From positions 682,001-746,000 of the forward strand of contig JAHLEZ010000018.1 of the NCBI GenBank assembly GCA_020726505.1: a stretch of 64,000 nucleotides of DNA, written 5' to 3'. Both the position numbers and the translations under genes were made by a program. Source of the DNA: Leptodontidium sp. MPI-SDFR-AT-0119. Its lineage: Eukaryota; Ascomycota; Leotiomycetes; Helotiales; Leptodontidiaceae. Under the pieces are notes generated by a model. That model had not been told where the DNA came from. It did not search any database and was given only the letters and a program-made list of their open reading frames with translations. Below, piece after piece: positions 12,422-23,759 of this stretch (the first letter of the stretch is position 1; each line of letters opens with the position of its first letter).

Positions 12422-14845
12422 CTAACCCCCGCGTGTATTATTAAAGGTTAAGAATATATATAGTGAATAAGTGTCGTATAAAGCTCCGGCGGTTTTAAGG
12501 GCACTTTTAGGCGGCCTTAGAAAAGTAACTTATTATTTACTAGCTCGTAATCTAACGACTACTCTTTAGCTTTTATTAGAGAGGCTCTAGTAAAAGAGAC
12601 GACTTATTAGCCAGAAGTACTTAATTAATAATGTCGTATTCCGCGATATTATATACTACTATAGAGTTAAGGTCTAACTCCTCCGCGGTAGGCGTCTCTA
12701 GGTCGATTAGTACTCCCGTATTCGACTCTAGCTCTAGCTCCGGCTCTAGCTCTGGCTCTAGCTCGTCACGTGTCTTAGCATCGCGATCTAGGATCATAGC
12801 GTCTATAAGTACTAAGGGTATCGTCTTTATGACTTTAATATAAGCGTCTATAAGATTAATAGCGGAGAACTAGAGGTCACTAGCGACTTACAAGTTAATT
12901 TTATTAGTCAGAATTAACTATTAGCTACGGATGGCCCACTTACGTGCTTTTATAGCCGTGAAGTCCTAATCTTATTAAGATAAAGTATTAACTAATATAT
13001 TAATTATCTTAGTATAATATATAATCGTAAAATAAAAGTCTATAAAAAACTCAGTCTATTAAGCCTATTTAGTTATAAAGTCTTTAGTAATTATAAAGTA
13101 CTTTAGGGCTTAGTAGTCTATATAAATAAAGACATTTTTCTAAGTACTTAAAAGTTCTAGGCGATATTACTTAAATAACTAAAAACTCGCTAATATCTCT
13201 TTGTCGTAAATCGAGTAATTAAGCTCAAGGTCTATTATAGTCTTAAAGAAGTATTTTATAAAGTAAAAAGTGTCGTCTTTTTAAAGTTAAAATAAAATCT
13301 TAATAACGACTCTGTTAGAAGAGTTAGTCTTTAGTTATATTTACTTAGTAAAGTCGTAGTAATAAAGAACTAGTGTAAATTAAAGGGCTTCCTAAAGAGT
13401 TTCTTAAGTGTTCTTATAAGCGTTGTCGAAAACGAAGGGAACGTCCCTTTTAATAAGTATTATAAAGGGACGTGTAATGTAATTATAGTCTTTAATAAAT
13501 TAATAATAAAAGTTATAAAAACTAAAGTAACTCTATATACCCCGCACATTATTGGCGTATCGTTAGTCCTTAATTACACTAATCTTCTCTAAGTTTACTT
13601 CTACGCTATCGACTTTAATAATAATTACACTAATCTTCTCTAAGTTTACTTCTACGCTATCGACTTTAATAATAAACCCTAAAAACCGCGTTTTCTATAT
13701 ACTAAACTTAGACTTCTTAATATCGGCCTAAAGTCTATATACTTATAGTATTACTATTACTTTCTTAATATAGACTTTATATTTTTTAAGAGTAAACGAG
13801 TATATTAAGATATTATTTATATAAGTTACGTAAAAATCGTCGAGGTATTTTATAAAGATATCGTTAATAAAACACTAAAAAGTCGCCGGATTATTTATAA
13901 GGCTAAAGGGAAGGACCTTATACTTATACGTATTATATTAAGTATAGAAAGTCGTATAGTCTTCGCTCTTAAGGGACATATAAATATAATAGAAAGTTCA
14001 TTAAATATTAAGCTTTATAAAGACCTTTACTTTATAAATACGTATTATTATCTCGTCGATTAGAGGGATTAAGTATAAGTCCTTCTTTAATAGGGTATTC
14101 AGCTTTTAGTAGTTAATATATAACTAGAGACTACTATCGGCTTTCTTGGCGAAGAGAATAAGGGTTATATATAATACATTAAAAGGCTTAATAAAACCTT
14201 TATATAAGTTATTAATAATATACTACTTAATCTCTAATAACTGTTTTTTAATTATATACTAGAGAAGTTCAAAAGATAAGTCGTTCTCCTTAGTAAGCTC
14301 GATCTAGTAGTTTACGCCAGAATAATACGTTAGTAACTCGTTAAAGGCTCGCCGGGAGAAGAGAAGAGTGTACTCTTAATACTCTACTAAGAGCTTTTTA
14401 CTTATTAACTTATTATCTTACGTATACTTAGCCTCTAGGGCCTCTTTTAGGGTTAGATCTCTATTTATTAATACGAACTTAACACTTAATTAGTTTAAGG
14501 CCTCTCGCTAGCGACGAGTTAGCTCTTAGTTAATCTTATATATTAATATTATAAAGGTTTCTACTTTATTCTTTCTAGCTTTCTTAAATTAAAGGTACGT
14601 CGTAAATATCGCCGTTATTAATATAAAGAAATTTTTTATAATAAGTGTCTTTAGTTAGTGATTTACTAAGGAAGCTTTATGAGTTACTTTATCCTTAAGT
14701 AGTAATCTTAAATCACAGGATATTAAGGGATTTAATTTATCCTTTATAACTCGTAAGCGCTCTTTAACTTCTCTAGTAAAGCTCGAGGGTTAAGTCGGCG
14801 GGGCACTGGCGGTAAGTCAAGTAAAGACCTTTGTTTTAAAGGAAT
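12422..14845 (-). pseudogene. Gypsy-1 RT/RNase H region
   Basis: On minus the reverse transcriptase is recognised by NNPATF*CFINDIF...YLDDF...YINNILIYS at about 13,790-13,930. These are the Gypsy motifs around the catalytic YxDD, with the first Asp of the box now Asn. RNase H and a linker follow to the left. At about 12,680-12,770 the linker is an acidic Glu-Leu-Pro repeat on minus; on + the same DNA gives a Ser-rich ORF that I regard as a shadow. The copy in Gypsy-2 lacks that expansion. Stops in frame are frequent. About 350 bases here (14,490-14,840) are absent from Gypsy-2. Confidence 0.65.
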
Positions 14846-16370
14846 CGTCGAGCGCCGTAAGCTTAGCTTGTCTCTAATAGTAGTTATTTATATTTATAAG
14901 AGTATCCCTTCGTTTTACGTTAAGTTAGTAAGACTTAATAATTAACTTATTAGAGCGGTTAATATTAACAAAGACTCGCTAGTTAAAATATAACTAAATA
15001 AGTATATCTAATAGTTATTCTGGCTGATTTTAATTCTTTATATATAACTACTTTAAGTCGTAATACTTAAGGAACTTCCGGCTAATTAAGACGTTAGTGT
15101 TTCTTAAGTCAGTTACTAGAAAGGGGAAGTTAATTCGCCGGCGGTTAATTATTAAAGTAAGTAAGACGGCCGTGTTAATTAACTTGTCTTTTTTATTATT
15201 ATAACTAGTTAAGACAATTAATTAAGGGAGAGATATAAAAGAAATATTAAATTACTTAACAAGTTAGTATATAAAAGAGGTTTTAATAATACTAAAAATA
15301 TTAACTCTGCCGTTAATATATATAAGTGTTTTAATAAAGAATCTATTCCTTCTTAATTTAATATTAATTAAGAATTGTCGTCCTTTAATAAAAGTACGAA
15401 AATTAAAAGTTAAGTCCTTTAATAAGTTATAACTTATATCTAAGTATAAGTCTTTGTTACGACTTAAGAGTTTTTTAATAGCTTGTTAGTCTTTAAGTTC
15501 TTATTAACGACTAATTAAGAAATCGACTTATCGAAAGTCTAGTCTTTACGGCGCTTAAGACACTCACTAGCCTAATAGCTAGTCTTATTATAATAAAGAC
15601 AAGTGTTAAAAGAAACGTCCTTAAGAGTAAGAGGAAGTATAAAGAACTTAAGTCGGCGTAAAATAAGTGAAGAAGAGGGCAATTATTAATAAATATCTAA
15701 TAATAGTCTTAAAGTTAAGGTCGGGAGTCTCTAAGCCGTAGTAGCCGGCGTAAGGGAAGTAACACACTAGTTTTCCTTCTTTAGGATATCGCGCGAGTCG
15801 TTAGTATTAAAGGCGACGCTAGACTGAGCTTTATAAGTCGAGGCGGCCTCCTTTAAAGTAATATTACGGCTTTCTTAGTTTATAATAACTAAAAACTCGT
15901 CGAGAGTAATATAATTACTATTTATCTTGTACTTCTTAATATAAATTATATATTTAAGAGTTAGGGATACCTTCTCACACATATCCTTAAACTAGTAAGT
16001 ACGAGCAATTTTGCCTATAATAATATATAACGTGAATTTAACTCGAAAGTCGTTATATATTATATTTCTTATAATAAGTTAGTTATAAAGTATCTTAGTA
16101 ACTTAGACTTAGTTATAGTCAAAGAATCGCTAGTCTAGCGCCTTTAATATATTAATTATTATATTAAAGGTTTTAGTATAGTCGGGATCTATATATTAAA
16201 GGATAAAAGTCTTAGCCTCGCCTATAATATACTAGAAGTACGCCTTAACTTAAGATATTTTACTCTTAAAGTTACTAAAGTACTCTTTTAAGAATAACTT
16301 TATTTTTATCTTCTAAGTATTATATTTAATATCTTCCTTATTATTGTTAAAAGGGAGTCGAGGGTATTTG

Positions 16371-16665
16371 TTAGATTTTGACTTCGGTAACTCGTGCCGA
16401 TTCTACGCTGGAGAACAGCCGAAGTAATCTCCACTGCTTACGCGGCTCGGAAATTACTCTCGTATTCGATTACGTAGTCCGTAAGAGCCACGTAATCGAT
16501 TACGTAGTCGTCGAAGCTTCTAGAGAAGCTAATATTATGTATATAACTACTAAAGAGCCCTTATAGCTCTTCTCTTAAGCAAGCAAGTAAGCAATCTACT
16601 TTGTCTCTAATCACGTGTTCACCTACTACGCTTCCTCTCTTCTGATTGGCTCACCTATTTTCACA
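16371..16665. mobile_element. 295-base insertion in Gypsy-1 gag with 7-base TSD
   Basis: Compared with Gypsy-2 (continuous GGGTATTTGAC at about 47,107), Gypsy-1 has 295 extra bases between two copies of GTATTTG (16364-16370 and 16666-16672). The insert is much less RIP-like than its host, with CA and TG dinucleotides present. It ends in CTATTTTCACA. It includes an open frame on + (16378-16566) with no recognisable domain. No terminal inverted repeats are seen. It could be a small non-autonomous element. Confidence 0.55.
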
Positions 16666-17159
16666 GTATTTGACCTTAAAAGGCTTTACTATTAAGATTA
16701 ATATATTTAACTTTAATAAGTAATAGTCGGCGGTTAATTAAAGGTTAATTATAAAAGTATAAGTTAATTAATTAAAAGAGGGGGAAGGAGTTTAAGTCTC
16801 TTAACGGGGGTTATTAATAATATATTAAGTAAGGGCCTACGTAATAGTGGCGGCGATAATAGAGTTAATAAAGTCCTTAATTAACTAATTTACTTTAACT
16901 TATTAAGTGGAGGTAAGGCCTTTTATATTTATAGGCTTTAGCGATATATTAAAGAAGCGCTAGGGTTTGTCCTCTAGCTCTGAGTCGAATCTGTTAAAGC
17001 TCTTTAGTTCTTTTAAGGGGGTCTCGACTAAAGGGATAAGGGTGTCAGTGAAGCTTAGTTGTATAAGGGCGCTCCTTTCTTTAGAGCTTCGTTAATAAAA
17101 GAGAGAAGTCAGTAGTAATAATATAATAAGGTAAGGAAATATTTAAAGTTATTAATTAA

Positions 17160-17182
17160 TTAATTAATTAATTAATTAATTA
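17160..17182. repeat. (TTAA)n tract
   Basis: Repeated ATTA/TTAA units lie in the leader of Gypsy-1 just before its gag. The Gypsy-2 counterpart near 47,610 is shorter, so this is local slippage. Confidence 0.6.
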
Positions 17183-17416
17183 AATATACGTTCTAAAATA
17201 GCGGCGCGTATTAAGTTATAATAAGGCAAGTTAATCACGAGAGAATATTTAGCTTTTTCTAAGATAGTCTATTATAAGAGTAAAGAGGTACTTATTTATT
17301 AAATAAGCTAAGGTGTTAAGGCTCGTTATTAACTTATTATAAAAGCAAGTCGATAAGGCGCGTAAGACTAAGTGAGATATAATACTTTATAATAAAGGGG
17401 TATTAGTCTTTTCTTA

Positions 17417-17533
17417 TATTACGGCTAACTAAAGGTTAATATAGCGAGTTAACTTAAGCTTTATATTTAGACTTAAGGCTACGCTTAAAATCGAGAAGAA
17501 AAGACAAGGAGGAAAGGAAAGCTCTCTATTAAG
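17417..17533 (-). repeat. Partial Gypsy LTR (117 bases)
   Basis: The first third of the LTR, starting TATTACGGCTAAC and stopping at GCTCTCTATTAAG, directly precedes a complete LTR at 17534. No TSD separates the two. It is a duplicated or truncated LTR end at the junction between the two Gypsy internal regions. Confidence 0.75.
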
Positions 17534-17834
17534 TATTACGGCTGGCCAAAGGTTAATACAGTGAGTTAACTCAAGCTTTATATTTGGACTTAAGGCTACG
17601 CTCAGAATCGAGAAGAAAAGACAAGGAGGGAAAGAGAGCTCTTTATAAGGGAGGCTCAAGTATATATATATAAAGGACTCTCTTAATAGGGCCTAGTGTA
17701 ATTAAGTACTATTCACGTTAATATATCGCAGGCTCGTTACTTGGTCTTCCCTATTAGGCTTAGCGCCGTCGCATAGCCAGCGATATTATAAGCTTATGTC
17801 AGTTAGAATATAAGACGTATTATAAGTTATAATA
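17534..17834 (-). repeat. Gypsy central LTR (301 bases)
   Basis: It is a full LTR shared between Gypsy-1 (as its 5' LTR) and Gypsy-2 (as its 3' LTR). It is the same length as the right LTR (301 bases). It starts TATTACGGCTGGCC and ends TTATAATA, both with RIP-type TG/CA to TA changes. Confidence 0.8.
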
Positions 17835-18594
17835 TTACTTTCCCCTCTTAAAAAACTATGTTTATATAATTATAACTATAATTGTGTCGTCTTTAAAGTC
17901 GTTGTAGTCGTTAATATTAATGTTAGAGGCCTTTAGCTACTTTAAGAGAGCTTTTAGTAGGCCTTTAGTATTTAGATACTTTAAGTAGAACTTCTTAATT
18001 ATATACGAAGCTATTATAATATCTAAGTATAAGTACTAATTTAAGTCTTTATTAGCGCTTAGCCACTTAATATAATAAAATAACTTATTTCGTATAACCT
18101 TAGAGCTAAGAATGCCTTTAATTTCCCACTTATTTTACTTAAGTAATAATTAAATAAGTACTAGCGTAACTCTAGCTTATCTTAGTAAGGAGTTGTTGAC
18201 GTACTTATAAAGCGAGTACAAATAAAAAACAAGGTAAATTGACTAGTCCTTTAAAAGCTTAACTCTTTAACTCTCTCCTTCTTTAGCGATTACTTTAACT
18301 AAGCCGTACTACTTATTAGAGAGCTTCCTTAAGGGTCAGTCGATATTCTAGTTCCGAGTATCGATTAATACTAAGTCGCTAACGTCTTAATTAACAGCGT
18401 ATTGTCTATAGTTTATTAATTGTTTTATTTTCTCTTATTAATCTTTTAAAGACAATTATGTGACTTTTATAACTTCCTTTATTTATAATATTACTTATAA
18501 AGCCTCCTTGCGATTAAGTTTCTTTATTATTATAGTTAGAGGCTCTAAGTTAATTAAGTCCTAAGAAGTCATTAGCTTAACGTTATTAAGTAAC
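17835..18594 (-). pseudogene. Gypsy-2 integrase C-terminus with chromodomain
   Basis: This is collinear with 3394-4150 of Gypsy-1, including the chromodomain-like segment (about 17,920-18,140). It is cut at 18,590-18,594 by Copia-2 and resumes at 35,251, where the TAACTAAAAGGGGGACAG sequence corresponds to 4147 onward in Gypsy-1. Confidence 0.6.
18590..18594. repeat. Left TSD (GTAAC) of Copia-2
   Basis: GTAAC is repeated at 35246-35250 after the right end of Copia-2. Gypsy-1 has the site once (near 4145), an empty-site confirmation. Confidence 0.85.
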
Positions 18595-18812
18595 TATCAC
18601 GTAGAATACTCAAGGGGTAGAGAAGTGAGAATTAGTAAAGTAGTGGGGAGCAAAAGATTGATTGAGAAGTGCTCTGCCCTCTCGTTAAGAGGGGGAAAGC
18701 TAGCTATATATATGTAAAGTAAGTAGGTTTAACTAGTTATAAGTGTGCAGGAAGCGCACCTGGCCGTTCAGTGGGCTCGCGTAGTAGGTGCCGCTAGCTA
18801 TATACCGTGACA
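18595..18812 (-). repeat. Copia-2 left LTR (3' LTR)
   Basis: 218 bases, ending ACCGTGACA. It matches the two halves of the right LTR, 114 plus 104 bases, which add up to exactly the same length. Confidence 0.85.
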
Positions 18813-18965
18813 CACCCCTTAGCTGTAAAGCGACCACGCTAGGCTAAAAGAAGACAAGAAAACAACATGCGGTAGTATAAGAGTTTGTTTTGTTTATAAA
18901 TTTTCCTTTAGTAATAATAACAATTACTTAAACAACAATAATAATTATAATAATAATAACAACTA

Positions 18966-19690
18966 TGTCTTCCGTAAGTTAAGCTGTGTTCCCTTAATAT
19001 AGTAATCGAGATTAGAGTATTAGGATTTGGCTCGTTAAGTCGGGTTTAGTTAGCTAATTATAAGATCGAATTTATAAGGGCTAACTATAATAAACAGATC
19101 TCTTTCGACGCTAACACTATTCCGGCTTGTGTCCCCGCCGGCCCCTCCTCCCCTGCCGCCGCCTCTAAGCGCTCCGCCGTAGTTAGTGTACTCGCGGACA
19201 TTTAAGAGTACACTTTAGACGATATTTTGGGTTAGATCCCCCCCCCTTTCTCTTCCTTAGGAATTCCCTCCCCTTAGGGTTAAAGTTCACTTACTTCCTT
19301 TATAGAGTTAAGTTCCTTCTTCGCCGGAGGCTAGGGAGAGCCCTCTGTGGCCCCTACTGCGCTCTCCTCCCCTACTAGCTTTATTAGCTCCTTTAGTAAG
19401 GCCGCCGAGACTAAAAAGAAGAAGTCAGTTCCTGTTATTAGTACGCGCCGCGTAGTGCCTTATTAATACTACGCTCGTTCGGCCCTTAGAGGTAAGAAGG
19501 GAAAGGATAGTTTGTTACTTAGTATTTACTAAGAGAATACTGCCGGGCGCGGTACTCGGTGCTTTCGGTGCTTTTTTAAGCACAAATATGTCCTTTGTTT
19601 TACTAGGGTGGCTCCCTTCGTTACTCGTCTTATTAAAGCGATTAAGGCTAACGAGCCTTAAAGCGTAAGTAATTACAGGAACCCTTTTAT
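18966..19690 (+). pseudogene. Copia-2 antisense accessory ORF (Cys-motif protein)
   Basis: This is opposite in strand to Copia-2 pol and next to its 3' LTR. A short leader ends in AACAACTATGTCTTCC. The best-preserved stretch (about 19,400-19,670) has a Lys-rich segment (ETKKKKSVPV), then GKKGKDSLLLSIY*ENTAGR, then the motif TRCFRCFFKHKYVLCF at about 19,554-19,600, giving C-x2-C-x8-C. It continues APFVTRLIKAIKANEP. The only interruption in this part is a few TAA codons where CAA is likely. The sequence upstream, 19,120-19,200, is a GC-rich Pro/Ala segment. It resembles the corresponding frame in Copia-3 (LLISICQDAAG then QCLRC-like). Function unknown; a nucleic-acid-binding role is only a guess. 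Confidence 0.55.
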
Positions 19691-20199
19691 TAAGCTTGCT
19701 AACCCTAGAAGTTTCTTGACTAATATCGGGCTACTCTTTAGATAGCTTTAGAGCTAGAGGAAGACGGGCGCTTGTAAGCGGTAGTAGTATACTTCTAGGG
19801 CTTAAGAACCCTTATATAACTAAGTTACCTCTTATATTTATGAGCTTACGTTGCGTTGCGTTGTTTTTGTATAAGGCGGGGCTTAGGAACCCCTAAATAA
19901 TTAAGTTACCCTTTATATTTGCTTTTATAAGTTTAGATTTTTAGAAATAGCCTTAGTAGTAGTAGAGGGCGGATTTTGAGGGCTAGTTACCCTAATGATA
20001 CTACTTTAATAAAGGAAACTTGAAGTGAGTATTATAGCTCTTGTGATATACTCGAAATAAGTAATAAAAATATAAGAAACAAAGAAAATATATAATTTAA
20101 AAGAATATAAGTTAAATCAAAGGAAGATTTATAAAGAAAGGTTAAGAGAGCTATAGAGTAATAGAGATCTGCGCTCTAATGTCCTTGAGGTTCAAGAGA

Positions 20200-22244
20200 G
20201 CTCGAAAAAGATTGAATTATTAATAAGTAAGGTTCTTTATAAGTCTATCGGCCGGTATCTTTGTCGTAAATAAATAAGTAATCTCAAAAGTACTTTTGGA
20301 GTACTCCTGACGAAGTTATATATTCTAAATATTAACGTAATATAGTTTTGTTATAATTCGCTCGCTTTCGCTTATAATTAGTCGAATTGTTTACTTGTTG
20401 TCGTAGTGGATTTTCTAGACTTCTCTTAAGTTAAGAAGGATCTTTATAAATAGCCTTTTAAGTGCTATTATTGCCTTGGCAATTCTTTTGACTCCTAGTA
20501 ACTCTACTTTAGTAGTTAAAGTAATAACTATGGCTTATAAACTAACTTTTTAATTAAAAATACCTCCGAAAAGAGTAATAGTAAAGCCTTAGGATAATCG
20601 TCGAGTCTTAGTATTGTCGGCAAAAAAGGTGTCTGAGGTAATAAACAGCTGAATTTCTTACTACTCTATTAAGTACTAAATAGTTAAGTATTAAGTGCTC
20701 TAAAGATATTTAATAGTCTAATTTATAGCCTTAATATACTCTTCACTTGGATTTATTAAGAAGTGAAATAGTCGCGAAGCTACGTATATAATATCAGGTC
20801 TAATGAGAATTGCCGGGTAAAGCACTGATCCGACCTTTTCTTAATACTCCTTTATTTAATTAAAGGGAGTTATACCTTTATATTTAGTAAGCTCGACTCC
20901 TAGAAGTAATGTACTCCTTAGTAATAATGTCGTTAAACTAAATTTATTAGCGATCTTCTCGATATATATATTGTGAATAAGAGAGATTATTCCTTATACT
21001 CGATTCCTAATAATCTTAACTCTAAGAAACTAGTCTACTGTCTCTATCTCGCGAAGCTTATATACTTAATAAATTCTAGTGATTATAGCTTTAGTTAAAG
21101 TGTAATCGTCTTTATAATAAAAGACTAAAATATTGTTTATAAAAAATAACACAAATATTTTTCTCTTTTAATTAAAAAATATATAGAGTTCTTCTTTACT
21201 TATAATCAAATAGAACTATATAAGAGTCTTAGTGAACTCCTTATACTATAGAGAAGGAGAGTCCCTTATGCCGTATAGTGCTCGATTAACTTCGACATAT
21301 AGGCTATAAAAGCGATAACTGTCTAATAACTAATATAAGACTAGTGGCGAATCTTTAGTCTGAACCGCATTAATAAATGCGTTAACGACGTCGAATTACC
21401 GTATTTCTAAGTCAAAATGCGCGGCTAAAGCTATAGTTAGTCGAAAGCTCTTGGATATAAGGGTTACGGCGTACGTTAAGAGCACAGTAGCCTTGTCTTA
21501 GAGATCGCCTCGTATAATTAGCCTTAATCGGCATCGAGAAATATAACTATTTAGGGCCTCTTTATAAGTAAAGACTTACATTAACGGCATAAGCTTTATT
21601 AATTTAGCTTTAGTTTCTTTTACGACTCTCTAATAGTTTCTAGATTCTAAGTTTTTGATTTTAAGCTCTACGTCGGCCTTAAATTACTCTCTAAATTAAT
21701 AATCTACTAAATCCTTTTAAGACTTTAGCTCTTTTAGAGCGTCTTTCTAATGAACTCGAGGTAGCTTTGTTTTTGAAGTACTTAAGTTAAAGTCTAGTAC
21801 TAAAATCTTCTTCGCTTCTTTTAATTTAAAAAGAATTACTACAAGGATTACACTATATAGCGTAGTGAGCTCTTTACCCACTTAATCTTTAAATAAATAA
21901 AGAGTTATAAAAGAGGTATTAAAATACTTAGGGATTACTTAATTAAAATTAATCGTTTCCGTGCTTTATACTATTTCTATAGGGCTTATAATTACTAGAA
22001 TTAATAGACTAACTCTAGTGATTCGATTACTCCTGTATTAACTATATACTTCTTTTTATAGCGGTTTACTTATTCTTAATAAAGCTCTAGCGATTCGATC
22101 ACTCTTGCGTTAGGGCTATGCTCCCTTTGGCTTTAACTAGCGCTTTTTCTTAACTAGAGAGGCCTCTTTAATTCTAATTCGCTTAGCCGGTTTATTCTTA
22201 TTTAATTTTGTAAGAGAGGCTTTATTTATAGCGAGTATTATTAG
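20200..22244 (-). pseudogene. Copia-2 RT/RNase H
   Basis: On minus the Copia reverse transcriptase is recognisable from VIFFINNILVFYYKDD at about 21,105-21,152, replacing the YVDD box. It is followed by FLRVKIIRNR and SYIEKIA-type sequences that occur in fungal Copia elements. RNase H extends left to about 20,220. In-frame stops show it is dead. Copia-3 interrupts it at the TSD TTTAC (22245-22249); the upstream pol part resumes at 29,751. Confidence 0.65.
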
Positions 22245-22249
22245 TTTAC

Positions 22250-22446
22250 TGTCGTGCAAGAGCACGCCTAGAGGCTCGACAAAGGCGAAATTAATGTATT
22301 ATTGAGGTATGCGCAGTACTGTAATTAATTGTTGTCTTCTCTATGTATGATTTATTCAAGCTCCCTGAATATAGAGGTCGCGGGCGCTTTGGCTATAGTG
22401 CCTTTAATTAGGCTCGCTTAGCCGGCCTACTATAACCTGCACGACA
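22250..22446 (-). repeat. Copia-3 left LTR (3' LTR)
   Basis: 197 bases, starting TGTCGTGCAAGAGCACG and ending AACCTGCACGACA. It is a near-identical match to 29549-29745. Confidence 0.9.
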
Positions 22447-22606
22447 CACCCCCTCGCTAAGGACAATACTAAGCTTTGGCGAAGTAAATAAGTGCTTAAT
22501 AAATATAATAGACAATAGGAAATCGACATATAATATATAACTAATAATATAAAAGCGATAAATAGTAAGGGAAAATAATAAGTAGTAGCTAAAGTAAACA
22601 TACTAA

Positions 22607-23522
22607 ATGTCTAAACAAAAGTATATAAACAACTACTTCCTTATCGTAACTTCCTTTTATAAGTATATTAAATTTAAAATAAGTCGTGTCTCCGCCGCTA
22701 AGTTAGTTACTCGCGCCTCTCGGCGCTTTAACCTCGCCGCTACTCGCGTAGTAAAGAAGGTACGTTTCCCTTATGTTTTATTAATTTGAGATTAGTTCTG
22801 ACGTTATTTAAGTTAAAAAGTTAAGAAGTTAAGTGGGTTAGAGTATACTAACTAGCTGTAATAGTCTGCCGCCGCTCCTCGCCGCCGCACCCCCTCTCTT
22901 GCGCCCCCTCCTGCCGCCCCTACTACCCCCTCTCGCCGCCGCGCTAAGGCAAGTGTTAATAAGGAGGTCCCTTGCTCGGCATACGTTAAAGCTGCCTTAA
23001 AAGGTGACCTCCTTATTAGTATTTGTCAAGATGCCGCTGGCTTGGCTTAGTGCCTTCGGTGTTATAGTTAAAATTATAGTTGCGCCGGTCTTATTAGGCC
23101 TACTATTATAGTAGCTTTTGCCGCCTTTTTAGAAGAGAAGCGTAGTGCCTCGCGTACTTACGTAAGTTTGACTTTAGTTCTTGTGGTTTTAAGTTTAGCT
23201 AACTTTAAGTAGTAGTTAAAATCCCTTTAGGCCGCGGTCCGTGAGGCTCTTGTTACTCCTAGTATATTTATTCCGTCTTTGTAATAACTTTAAAGAGACT
23301 GACTTTAGTTGTCTAGCCGCTGCCGCCCCCGCCTCCGCCGCTGCCCTTGCCCTCGCCCCCCGCCTAATCCTCTTACCTATTCGGGTTAGTGTTAGTGCTG
23401 GTGCTATTAGTGCTAGTGCTACTACTGCTGCTACTACTACTAATAGTGCTAGTAGTGTGGCCGCCCGCCGCCGCCGTATTAAGGAGTTACTAGTGGAGCT
23501 AGTGGACTTATTAGTAATTTAG
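22607..23522 (+). pseudogene. Copia-3 antisense accessory ORF (Cys-motif protein)
   Basis: Starting from the ATG at 22607 (MSKQKYINNY) and on the strand opposite to pol, there is a basic segment (SRRFNLAATRVVKKVRF) and a GC-rich Pro/Ala/Arg linker at 22,860-22,945. GDLLISICQDAAGLA*CLRC at about 23,000-23,062 and a further Cys near 23,081 give C-x2-C-x6-C. An Ala/Thr/Ser-rich stretch follows, then a C-terminal charged helix RRRRIKELLVELVDLLVI ending at 23,522. Frame changes between these parts mean the gene is broken. The LL-S-I-x-Q-(E/D)-x-A-G...RC-x-RC similarity with Copia-2 is visible by eye. Confidence 0.5.
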
Positions 23523-23759
23523 TTCGCGACTTAATAGCGGTTTAAGAACGTGCCCCTTTAGAGTTATAGTTTATTACCTTATAAGTAACTTAAGAACGGG
23601 CCCTTATATACTTACTTTGTGTTAGTTTAATTATAACTTCGGCCGGAATAGAATTCCTGCCTTTTAATAACTTAAAAAGAACGTACTTGACGTGACTGTA
23701 TTACTTTGAAAAATATAAAGGAAAATAAAAGAGTGTGTTTTGTAATAAGGTGCAAGCTT

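Larger units (their letters stand above)
14846..17416 (-). pseudogene. Gypsy-1 gag with zinc knuckle and protease region
   Basis: Minus-strand Gag lies between about 17,100 and 15,700. A zinc knuckle follows at about 15,563-15,606, read as CLYYNKTSY*ASEC. It is a CCHC knuckle in which one Cys and the His codon have become Tyr codons, as RIP on the opposite strand would do. The protease/RT junction follows to the left. The gag is split by a 295-base insertion at 16,371-16,665 that is absent from Gypsy-2. Confidence 0.6.

Noticed and set aside
12631..12843. Ser-rich ORF on +
   Set aside because: It is antisense to the acidic Glu-Leu-Pro linker of Gypsy-1 pol, a low-complexity repeat.
17529..17533. 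A second AAGTA TSD before the central Gypsy LTR
   Set aside because: AAGTA occurs there only by overlapping the first bases of the LTR (TATTACGG); the five bases truly before the LTR are TTAAG, so it does not mark a separate insertion.
17429..17659. 76-codon ORF on minus with an internal repeat
   Set aside because: It lies entirely in the duplicated Gypsy LTR sequence; the repeat is the LTR stutter.
22404..22601. 65-codon ORF on minus
   Set aside because: It spans the Copia-3 LTR edge and polypurine tract; no protein-like features.
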